A stretch of 7,016 nt of DNA, taken from contig CADBSL010000187.1 in assembly GCA_902797345.1 (NCBI GenBank), positions 1-7,016 on the forward strand. The letters are read 5' to 3'. Shown here piece by piece: positions 1-4,808 of the stretch; the first letter of the stretch is position 1, and each line of letters starts with the position of its first letter. The position numbers were made by a program, and so were the translations under genes. The notes under the pieces were generated by a model, which saw only the letters and a program-made list of their open reading frames with translations, ran no database searches and had not been told where the DNA came from. Origin of the DNA: an uncultured Eubacteriales bacterium. Lineage in GTDB: Bacteria; Bacillota; Clostridia; Peptostreptococcales; Anaerovoracaceae.

Positions 1-221
1 ACGGAAAACAGCCCCGCCGCGATCTTGTTCCGAAGCAGGAACATGATGATGCCAAGAAGTACGATGATGGCGCCGATTCCCAGAGCGATCAGTCTGGTCT
101 TGTGACACATGGGGTCGGAATCCGACATATTCCCGCAGACTCTGACGAAGGTCCAGGGGCCGATGGCGATGGCTCCGCCGATCAGGATCGTCAGGATGCC
201 GATGAATTTACTTGCTTTCAT
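1..221 (-). CDS. DUF4418-family small membrane protein, 5' part only
   Basis: The window keeps the first 73 codons; the rest lies beyond base 1. Two hydrophobic segments are visible, at about residues 6-20 and 44-63. Between them is a short polar stretch with Cys29, Cys39 and His40 (GPWTF, then a Cys, then PMCHKT). A first helix ending in a GP-x-F-x-x-x-C pattern, followed by M-x-CH, is what I know from DUF4418 proteins, usually about 130 residues long; the match is from memory, not a search. DUF4418 genes are, as I recall, often found beside FtsX-type ABC transporter genes, some with iron-uptake genes, but those neighbours would lie outside the window. The ATG start is supported by an AAGGAG site 9 bases upstream (231-236). 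The gene has its own promoter (274-302) and a palindrome at the predicted transcript start, so it begins a separate unit. The function is unknown. Confidence 0.7.
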   Translation of the reverse strand, partial: MKASKFIGILTILIGGAIAIGPWTFVRVCGNMSDSDPMCHKTRLIALGIGAIIVLLGIIMFLLRNKIAAGLFS

Positions 222-250
222 GGATGATTTCTCCTTATATGTTGATGATG

Positions 251-266
251 GTTAGATTTTGCTAAC
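251..266. promoter_or_regulatory. Operator-like inverted repeat GTTAG-N6-CTAAC
   Basis: Two perfect 5-base arms, GTTAG and CTAAC, flank a 6-base AT-rich centre. The repeat starts about 8 bases downstream of the -10 box at 274-279, so it covers roughly the first 16 transcribed bases of the DUF4418 leader. A dimeric repressor bound here could block transcription start. The same bases could form only a weak RNA hairpin and lack a following T run, so a terminator is unlikely. The regulator is unknown. TTAG/CTAA half-sites are reminiscent of DtxR-type metal regulators, but the spacing differs and this is speculation. Confidence 0.4.
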
Positions 267-273
267 GAAACTC

Positions 274-302
274 ATTATACTCCATGCTGCCGGGGGTTTC
301 AA
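274..302 (-). promoter_or_regulatory. Sigma-A-type promoter for the DUF4418 gene
   Basis: On the minus strand there is a -35 box TTGAAA (297-302), a 17-base spacer and a perfect -10 box TATAAT (274-279). This is a one-mismatch match to the consensus at ideal spacing. The predicted transcript start is near 267, giving a leader of about 46 bases before the ATG at 221. The -35 box lies only 8 bases beyond the T tract of the upstream aquaporin terminator. Confidence 0.8.
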
Positions 303-310
303 GGAATTTC

Positions 311-342
311 AAACAAAAGACCCGGCAGGTTCTCCCGCCGGG
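311..342 (-). terminator. Rho-independent terminator after the aquaporin gene
   Basis: On the minus strand a 9-pair GC-rich stem (334-342 with 321-329, one G-U pair) closes a 4-base loop and is followed by the T-rich run TCTTTTGTTT (311-320). It starts 25 bases after the aquaporin stop codon, separating that gene from the DUF4418 unit. Confidence 0.9.
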
Positions 343-367
343 CCCTTCGATGAAAGGAAAAATTGGA

Positions 368-1021
368 TTATTCTTCTGTCCGGATCGCTCTCCAGATGCA
401 GGCAGCCAGTGCGCCGCCTACCAGCGGAGCAACGATGAATACCCATACGCAGGAAAGCGCGTCGCCACCCATCAGCAGAGCCGGCCCTAAGGATCTGGCC
501 GGGTTTACGCTGGTGCCGGTGAAGTGGATGCCGATCAGGTGCACCAGTGTCAGGGAAGCACCGATGACCAGGCCCGCCACTTTGCCGTTTTCTGTTTTGC
601 TGGTAACGCCTAAGATCGCCAGAACGAAAATGCAGGTCAGGATGATCTCGATCAGCAGAGATTTGCCGATGCTGCCGTCATACAGACCGTTGGTCCCCAG
701 ACCATATTCTTTTCCGATCAGAGCCATCAGTACCAGAGCACCTGCCAGCGCGCCGATGCACTGAGCTACAACGTAGCCGATGAAATCCTTGCCGCTCATT
801 CCCTTGTTCAGGAAAACGCCCAGGGAAACCGCCGGATTCACGTGGCAGCCGGATACGTTGCCGATGGAATAAGCCATGGCTACGATAACGCCGCCGAAAG
901 CCAGCGCTGTCATCAGATAAGCAGCTGTGGGTTCCGCTGTGCAGCCTAAAACCGCAGCAGTGCCGCAGCCGACAAATACTAACACGAATGTGCCGATCAA
1001 TTCAGCAATGTACTTTTTCAT
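368..1021 (-). CDS. aqpZ: Aquaporin, AqpZ-like water channel (MIP family)
   Basis: This complete 217-residue protein is the usual size for a bacterial aquaporin. It carries both MIP signature loops: HVNPAVSLG with NPA at residues 62-64 and SVNPARSLG with NPA at 173-175. Six hydrophobic helices in two repeated halves fit the family fold. The predicted narrow filter is Phe42, His161, Thr170 and Arg176, at the same spacing as F43/H174/T183/R189 of E. coli AqpZ. This points to a water-selective pore rather than a glycerol facilitator, which normally has a smaller residue in place of the His. The protein should sit in the cytoplasmic membrane and pass water in osmotic adjustment. The ATG start is fixed by an AGGAGG site 7 bases upstream (1029-1034). 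The gene stands alone between two terminators with its own promoter, and no glycerol kinase gene is nearby. Choosing AqpZ over another MIP subtype is inferred from the filter residues. Confidence 0.93.
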   Translation of the reverse strand: MKKYIAELIGTFVLVFVGCGTAAVLGCTAEPTAAYLMTALAFGGVIVAMAYSIGNVSGCHVNPAVSLGVFLNKGMSGKDFIGYVVAQCIGALAGALVLMALIGKEYGLGTNGLYDGSIGKSLLIEIILTCIFVLAILGVTSKTENGKVAGLVIGASLTLVHLIGIHFTGTSVNPARSLGPALLMGGDALSCVWVFIVAPLVGGALAACIWRAIRTEE

Positions 1022-1036
1022 GATAATACCTCCTTT

Positions 1037-1051
1037 TACTTTTTAAAAGTA
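1037..1051. repeat. AT-rich palindrome in the aquaporin leader
   Basis: TACTTTT and AAAAGTA form a perfect 7-base inverted repeat around one central base. It lies in the untranslated leader, just upstream of the AGGAGG site (1029-1034). As DNA it could bind a dimeric protein; as RNA it would be a weak AT hairpin with almost no loop. No known regulator site is recognised. Confidence 0.35.
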
Positions 1052-1065
1052 CGTAAACAACAAGT

Positions 1066-1096
1066 ATTATCCTACTCCATTTGCCGAAAAAGTCAA
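1066..1096 (-). promoter_or_regulatory. Probable promoter for the aquaporin gene
   Basis: On the minus strand the -35 box is TTGACT (1091-1096). Two overlapping -10 candidates exist: TAGGAT (1069-1074) at 16-base spacing and GATAAT (1066-1071) at 19-base spacing. Neither combines ideal sequence and ideal spacing, so the exact -10 is uncertain. The region lies directly after the terminator of the upstream ATPase gene, as expected for an independently transcribed gene. The leader would be about 40 bases. Confidence 0.6.
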
Positions 1097-1100
1097 CCAT

Positions 1101-1134
1101 AAAATCAAAAAAGCGGGAAGCAACTGCTCCCCGC
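1101..1134 (-). terminator. Rho-independent terminator after the DUF815 ATPase gene
   Basis: On the minus strand a stem of up to 10 pairs joins 1125-1134 to 1113-1122 (one G-U pair, GCGGG base). It is followed by TTTTTTGATTTT (1101-1112). The strong stem and long T tract, starting 14 bases after the stop codon, make this one of the clearest terminators in the window. It is followed within 5 bases by the aquaporin -35 box. Confidence 0.95.
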
Positions 1135-1148
1135 TCCGTTCTTTCTTC

Positions 1149-2450
1149 TCACACCTTCCCCAACAGGTAATCGATGAACTGCTGGGCCGTCCGGCCGGAC
1201 TTCCCGCCGTGGCGCATCTCCCAGGCATTGGCCTGCATCAGCAGCGCTTCTTCCGAAAGAGTGATCTCCGGGTGCCGGGCTGCCAAAGCCGTCACGATCT
1301 CATTGAACTGCTTCTTCTGGGGGCTGTAGTAAGCGATGGTCACGCCGAACCGTCCCGCCAGAGACAGCTTCTCCTGGAGGTTGTCGGAACGATGGAATTC
1401 GTCGTCAGACCGGTCGGACCGCTCGCTCCAGGTCTCCCGGATCAGGTGCCGCCGATTTGAAGTGGCGTAGATCAGCACATTCTCCGGCCGGGTCTCCAGT
1501 CCACCCTCGATCACAGCCTTCAGGTATTTGTATTCGATCTCGAACTCCTCAAAGGACAGGTCGTCCATGAAGAGGATGAACCGGTAATTCCGGTCTTTGA
1601 TGGCCGAGATCACCTTGGACAGATCCTGGAACTGGTGCTTGTAGATCTCCACCATCCGAAGCCCCCGGTCATAGTACTCGTTCAGGATCGCCTTGACGCT
1701 GGTGGACTTCCCGGTGCCGGCGTCCCCGTACAACAGCACATTATTAGCGGGTTTTCCCTGGATGAAGGCTTCGGTGTTGTCGATGAGCTGCTGTTTCTGA
1801 AGCTCATACCCCACCAGGTCCGACAATACCACATTCGTAGTCGTAGTGATGGGCTCCAGCAGAGGTCCATCCTTTTTATCGGAGATCCGAAAAGCCTTGT
1901 TCAATCCCAGGGTCCCCACGCCGTAGCGACAATAGAAATCCGTCACGATGTCGTACATCTGCCGGGCGTCTTCCGTCACTTCGATGAGGCCGCTGAGCTC
2001 CCGGACCTTGTCGCTGACATTCTTATTGAAGATCCGCTCTTCCTTCACCACAGCCTCATAGTCCTGGATGATCGAGAAGCAGTTGATCCCCAGTTTTTCC
2101 TCCATTTCGGAAAAATCGTAGTCAAAGAGCTGCCGGAAAATCTCAAAATCCCCCCGGACCAGCTGCTGCACACTGCCTTCGTGGGAGCCGGTCTTCTCTG
2201 ACACCAGAGTGAAGGGGTTTTCCGTGGTGGCCAACAGGAAGGCCAGGTAGTCGTGCCACAGGTTCTGGTCGAATCCATAGGCTGTGGCCACATCCAGAAG
2301 CCGGTGGATCTGAGTGTAGATATCCTCGATCAGGTCTTCCCTGTCGTACATCCCCAGCCGGAACCGCCGGCAGATCCCTGCCAGCTGAAAGAGGATGCTG
2401 TCCTTCGGGATGTTGCGGTAAATGATCAGTTTTGACGTTAAACGGTCCAT
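1149..2450 (-). CDS. DUF815-family AAA+ ATPase of unknown role
   Basis: The protein is 433 residues from the preferred start. The ATPase core is in the C-terminal half: a Walker A loop GDAGTGKS at residues 242-249, a Walker B strand ending in FMDD at about 294-297, and the sensor-like YATSNRRHL at about 328-336. A GRFG segment at 366-369 and a GKSGR segment near 416-420 could supply the arginines seen in AAA+ proteins. The combination DLSFEE plus YATSNRRHL is typical of DUF815 ATPases, whose cellular job is not established. The N-terminal 190 or so residues are mostly helical-looking with no motif I recognise. No signal peptide or membrane segment is seen, so it is probably cytoplasmic. An in-frame ATG 12 bases earlier (2462) exists, but it overlaps the GGAGG site, so Met at 2450 is the better start. 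The gene lies between two terminators. I see no clear promoter ahead of it, so it may rely on readthrough from ilvC or on a non-canonical promoter. Confidence 0.88.
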   Translation of the reverse strand: MDRLTSKLIIYRNIPKDSILFQLAGICRRFRLGMYDREDLIEDIYTQIHRLLDVATAYGFDQNLWHDYLAFLLATTENPFTLVSEKTGSHEGSVQQLVRGDFEIFRQLFDYDFSEMEEKLGINCFSIIQDYEAVVKEERIFNKNVSDKVRELSGLIEVTEDARQMYDIVTDFYCRYGVGTLGLNKAFRISDKKDGPLLEPITTTTNVVLSDLVGYELQKQQLIDNTEAFIQGKPANNVLLYGDAGTGKSTSVKAILNEYYDRGLRMVEIYKHQFQDLSKVISAIKDRNYRFILFMDDLSFEEFEIEYKYLKAVIEGGLETRPENVLIYATSNRRHLIRETWSERSDRSDDEFHRSDNLQEKLSLAGRFGVTIAYYSPQKKQFNEIVTALAARHPEITLSEEALLMQANAWEMRHGGKSGRTAQQFIDYLLGKV

Positions 2451-2455
2451 AGATA

Positions 2456-2460
2456 CCTCC
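2456..2460 (-). promoter_or_regulatory. Ribosome binding site that decides the ATPase start
   Basis: GGAGG on the minus strand lies 5 bases ahead of the ATG at 2450, which is good spacing. It is embedded in the codons that follow the upstream in-frame ATG at 2462, so that ATG cannot use it, and no other purine-rich site precedes 2462. The protein should therefore begin MDRLTSKL. Confidence 0.75.
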
Positions 2461-2466
2461 ATTCTG

Positions 2467-2536
2467 AGCTATGAGCTGGAAGCTTGGAGCTATAGGCATT
2501 CGCTTCCGGCTCCCAGCTACTGGCTTCCGGCGCCCA
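2467..2536. repeat. Degenerate heptad array with a GCT core every 7 bases
   Basis: GCT starts at 2468, 2475, 2482 and 2489. A 6-base unit GCATTC at 2496 shifts the phase by one, then GCT recurs at 2502, 2509, 2516 and 2523, with a variant GCG at 2530. The first four units share AGCT, which is its own reverse complement. The four bases between cores vary, although GCTTCCG occurs twice (2502 and 2523). The left half is rich in GGAA-type units and the right half in TTCC-type units, so the array is partly inverted about the phase-shift unit. It fills most of the spacer between the ilvC terminator and the ATPase ribosome binding site. A second, shorter array lies at 4774-4808. Its origin and function are unknown. 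Confidence 0.75.
2473..2512 (-). promoter_or_regulatory. Leader hairpin ahead of the ATPase gene
   Basis: Within the heptad array, bases 2502-2512 can pair with 2473-2483 on the minus-strand RNA: 10 of 11 positions match, with one C-A mismatch and an 18-base loop. The stem ends about 12 bases before the GGAGG site at 2456-2460. No T run follows, so it is not a standard terminator. It could affect RNA stability or ribosome access, or be only a by-product of the inverted repeat units. Confidence 0.4.
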
Positions 2537-2537
2537 T

Positions 2538-2566
2538 AACAACAAAGGCGGATCTGTGATCCGCCT
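2538..2566 (-). terminator. Rho-independent terminator after ilvC
   Basis: On the minus strand a perfect 9-pair stem (2558-2566 with 2546-2554, AGGCGGATC arm) has a 3-base loop and is followed by TTGTTGTT (2538-2545). The T run is interrupted by Gs, so termination may be only partial. That would allow readthrough into the ATPase gene, which lacks an obvious promoter. The stem begins 16 bases after the ilvC stop codon. Confidence 0.8.
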
Positions 2567-2582
2567 CGGTTGATTGTTGTTT

Positions 2583-3593
2583 CTAGTTGTCGATCAGTTT
2601 GTTGTCGGCGTTCCAGCTGTAGAGCTTTCTCAGCTCTGCACCAACCTGTTCCAGCTGGTGGGAAGCTTCTCTCTTTCTCATTGCATTGAAGCTCGGGCAG
2701 CCGGTCTGGTTCTCCAGCAGCCAGTTCTTGGCGAATGTGCCGTCCTGGATGTCTTTGAGGACCTTCTTCATGGTCGCCTTGGTTTCGTCTGTTACGATCT
2801 TCGGACCGGTGATGTAATCGCCGTATTCAGCCGTGTTGGAGATGGAGTATCTCATGCCGGCAAATCCGCTTTCGAAGATCAGGTCAACGATCAGCTTCAT
2901 TTCGTGGATACATTCGAAGTAAGCGCTTTCCGGTTCATACCCTGCTTCTACCAGTGTTTCGAATCCAGCCTTCATCAGAGCGGTGATGCCGCCGCACAGA
3001 ACGACCTGTTCACCAAAGAGGTCTGTTTCGGTTTCTTCTCTGAAGGTAGTCTGCAGTACGCCGGCTCTTGCGCCGCCGATGGCCAGTGCATAAGCCAGAG
3101 CGATGTCATGAGCTTTGCCGGTAGCATCCTGCTGTACCGCGATCAGGCAGGGAACGCCTTTGCCTTCCAGGTACTGGCTCCGTACGGTGTGGCCCGGGCC
3201 CTTCGGCGCGATCATGGTAACATCTACAAACGGCGGAGGTACGATCTGTCCGAAGTGGATGGAGAATCCGTGTGCGAACATCAGCATGTTGCCTTCTTCC
3301 AGATTCGGTTCGATATCTTCTTTGTATAATTTAGCCTGCTTTTCGTCATTGATCAGGATCATGATGATATCGGCCTTCTTCGCTGCTTCTGCTGCTGTGT
3401 AAACTTCCAGTCCCTGTTCTTCTGCCTTCTTCCAGGACTTGCTGCCTTCATACAGACCAACGATCACGTGAGCACCGGATTCCTTTGCATTCAGCGCGTG
3501 GGCGTGGCCCTGGCTGCCGTAACCGATGATAGCGATGGTTTTGCCTTCCAGTAAGGCCAGATTACAATCTTCCTGATAATAGATCTTTGCCAT
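2583..3593 (-). CDS. ilvC: Ketol-acid reductoisomerase, class I
   Basis: IlvC converts 2-acetolactate and 2-aceto-2-hydroxybutyrate to their dihydroxy acids using NAD(P)H and magnesium, a step shared by valine, isoleucine and leucine synthesis. The 336-residue length fits class I enzymes. The N-terminal Rossmann domain has GYGSQG at residues 24-29. The knotted C-terminal domain carries the metal ligands Asp191 and Glu195 (TDLFGEQ) and Glu227 and Glu231. His108 (FAHGF), Lys131 (APKGPGH) and Ser252 (SNTAEYGD) are also in place. The cofactor loop at 46-54 reads GLYEGSKSW, with Tyr48-Glu49 where an Arg is common, so NADPH preference should not be assumed. The start at 3593 is chosen because GGAGG (3603-3607) lies 9 bases upstream and MAKIYYQ begins like the family; an in-frame GTG at 3629 gives a lysine-rich extension with no ribosome site. 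The gene ends the leu cluster and also has a promoter at 3670-3697. Confidence 0.97.
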   Translation of the reverse strand: MAKIYYQEDCNLALLEGKTIAIIGYGSQGHAHALNAKESGAHVIVGLYEGSKSWKKAEEQGLEVYTAAEAAKKADIIMILINDEKQAKLYKEDIEPNLEEGNMLMFAHGFSIHFGQIVPPPFVDVTMIAPKGPGHTVRSQYLEGKGVPCLIAVQQDATGKAHDIALAYALAIGGARAGVLQTTFREETETDLFGEQVVLCGGITALMKAGFETLVEAGYEPESAYFECIHEMKLIVDLIFESGFAGMRYSISNTAEYGDYITGPKIVTDETKATMKKVLKDIQDGTFAKNWLLENQTGCPSFNAMRKREASHQLEQVGAELRKLYSWNADNKLIDN

Positions 3594-3602
3594 TTTCTTA
3601 TT

Positions 3603-3607
3603 CCTCC
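3603..3607 (-). promoter_or_regulatory. Ribosome binding site that decides the ilvC start
   Basis: GGAGG on the minus strand sits 9 bases ahead of the ATG at 3593. An out-of-frame ATG overlaps this site and opens a two-sense-codon reading frame (ATG GAG GAA TAA) that ends before the ilvC start. It is probably incidental. Confidence 0.7.
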
Positions 3608-3669
3608 ATTTTTTATATCGTATCACCACACCTTACTCAGGGAAGGTCCGATGATCCTATCCAAATTTT

Positions 3670-3697
3670 ATTATACAGTCTTACGCGAGTTTTTCAA
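3670..3697 (-). promoter_or_regulatory. Probable internal promoter for ilvC
   Basis: On the minus strand a -35 box TTGAAA (3692-3697) lies within the last codons of leuB. A 16-base spacer leads to a perfect -10 box TATAAT (3670-3675) just after the leuB stop. The predicted transcript start is near 3663, giving a leader of about 70 bases before ilvC. No terminator separates leuB from ilvC, so ilvC could be transcribed both from the leu operon and from this promoter. The leader holds a weak ACCTT/AAGGT inverted repeat but no T-box or attenuator that I can recognise. Confidence 0.65.
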
Positions 3698-4757
3698 TGA
3701 CTTTCGCGCCCATTTCCTGTGTGGACAGGGTTTTTTCTCCCTTTTTCGCGATGTCCGCGGTCCGCCAGCCCTCGTCCAGGACGGCTTTGACCGCGTCTTC
3801 GATGGCCTGGGCCTCCTCCATCAATCCGAAGGAGTACCGCAGCATCATCCCCGCCGCCAGGATCGTGGCCAGAGGGTTCGCGATGCCCTTTCCGGCGATG
3901 TCCGGCGCAGAGCCGTGGATGGGTTCATAAAGGCCCCGGGTGCCTTCTCCGAGACTGGCGGAGGGCAGCATGCCGATGGACCCGGTGATGACGGAAGCTT
4001 CGTCGGAGAGGATGTCTCCAAACATATTTTCCGTCACGATCACGTCGAATTGCTGGGGATTCATCACCAGCTGCATGGCGGTGTTGTCCACGAACAGATC
4101 ATTATATTCCACTTCCGGATATTCTTCCTTCAGTTTGTGCATCACGCTTCTCCACAGGCGGGAGGTCTCCAGCACGTTGGACTTGTCCACGCTGGTGAGC
4201 TTCTTGTTTCTCTTCATGGCCATTTCAAATCCTACACGGCCGATCCGTTCGATCTCTTTTTCCGTGTAGGGCATGATGTCCCAGGCCTTCTCGCCCATAT
4301 CCGGGGTCATTTCCCGGCCTCTTTCACCGAAGTATACGCCGCCGGTGAGTTCCCGGACGATCAACACGTCCAGTCCCCCCTCCACCTTTTCCGGTTTTAA
4401 CGGACAGGCGTCGGACAGGGCATCGAACATCAGTGCCGGCCGCAGGTTCGCGAAGAGTCCCAGCTCGGCCCGCAGACCTAAAATGGCTTTTTCCGCCCGC
4501 AGGTGCCCGGGCTGATTATCCCATTTTGGTCCGCCGACCGCACCAAGCAATACGCTGTCGCTGGCCTTGCAAATGTCGATGGTTTCCTGGGGAAGAGGGA
4601 TCCCTTCCGCATCGATGGCACAACCGCCGGCCAGACTTTCTGTATAGATGAATTCGTGTCCAAATTTCTTTCCGATGACATCCAGGACCTTTACCGCTTC
4701 GGTGACGATCTCCGGTCCGATGCCATCGCCTTTGATCACTGCAATGTTGTATTTCAT
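3681..4757 (-). CDS. leuB: 3-isopropylmalate dehydrogenase
   Basis: LeuB oxidises and decarboxylates 3-isopropylmalate to 4-methyl-2-oxopentanoate with NAD, the last leucine-specific step before transamination. The complete 358-residue length is normal. The N-terminus KGDGIGPEI (9-17) is the family hallmark. Substrate-binding residues Arg96, Arg106, Arg135, Tyr142 and Lys192 are visible. The metal ligands Asp224, Asp248 and Asp252 are also present, the last two in NMFGDILSDEA. The NAD site HGSAPDIAGKG (281-291) includes Asp286, the acidic residue linked to NAD rather than NADP use. The active form is a cytoplasmic dimer in characterised members. The ATG at 4757 follows GGAGGT (4762-4767) by 4 bases. 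The gene follows leuD after a 44-base spacer containing a heptad repeat, and no promoter is evident there, so it is probably cotranscribed with leuACD. Confidence 0.98.
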   Translation of the reverse strand: MKYNIAVIKGDGIGPEIVTEAVKVLDVIGKKFGHEFIYTESLAGGCAIDAEGIPLPQETIDICKASDSVLLGAVGGPKWDNQPGHLRAEKAILGLRAELGLFANLRPALMFDALSDACPLKPEKVEGGLDVLIVRELTGGVYFGERGREMTPDMGEKAWDIMPYTEKEIERIGRVGFEMAMKRNKKLTSVDKSNVLETSRLWRSVMHKLKEEYPEVEYNDLFVDNTAMQLVMNPQQFDVIVTENMFGDILSDEASVITGSIGMLPSASLGEGTRGLYEPIHGSAPDIAGKGIANPLATILAAGMMLRYSFGLMEEAQAIEDAVKAVLDEGWRTADIAKKGEKTLSTQEMGAKVIEKLA

Positions 4758-4773
4758 TCTTACCTCCGTGATA

Positions 4774-4808
4774 GCTGAGAGCTTCCAGCTCCAGGCTTCT
4801 GGCTATTT
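4774..4808. repeat. Second heptad array, between leuD and leuB
   Basis: GCT starts at 4774, 4781, 4788, 4795 and 4802, five units at exactly 7-base steps with no phase slip. The four following bases vary (GAGA, TTCC-type, CCAG, TTCTG-type, ATTT). The last unit runs into the end of leuD and includes its stop codon (4803-4805). The 12-base core AGCTTCCAGCTC at 4780-4791 is the exact reverse complement of 2473-2484 in the first array, and the flanking ATAGCT (4771-4776) also matches in inverted form. It would be transcribed as part of the leu mRNA, a few bases upstream of the leuB ribosome binding site. Confidence 0.7.

Noticed and set aside
2451..2462. The earlier ATG at 2462 as start of the ATPase (adding MEVS)
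   Set aside because: It overlaps the GGAGG site that serves the ATG at 2450 and has no ribosome site of its own.
2467..2536. The heptad array as a CRISPR array
   Set aside because: Units are 7 bases with variable filler of 4 bases; there are no 25-40 base repeats or spacers, and no cas genes.
2574..3329. A 251-codon plus-strand open frame opposite ilvC
   Set aside because: It is a shadow of ilvC with no independent evidence for coding.
3594..3629. The GTG at 3629 as start of IlvC, giving a 12-residue basic extension
   Set aside because: The extension is not seen in the family, includes the translated ribosome binding site, and is not preceded by one.
3594..3680. T-box riboswitch or leucine attenuator ahead of ilvC
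   Set aside because: The 87-base spacer is too short for a T-box, has no T-box core, no leucine-rich leader peptide and no terminator. Any leader controlling the leu operon would be upstream of leuA, outside the window.
3651..4400. A 249-codon plus-strand open frame opposite leuB
   Set aside because: It is antisense to an intact LeuB with all catalytic residues, the His- and Gly-rich translation has no domain, and no ribosome binding site stands out.
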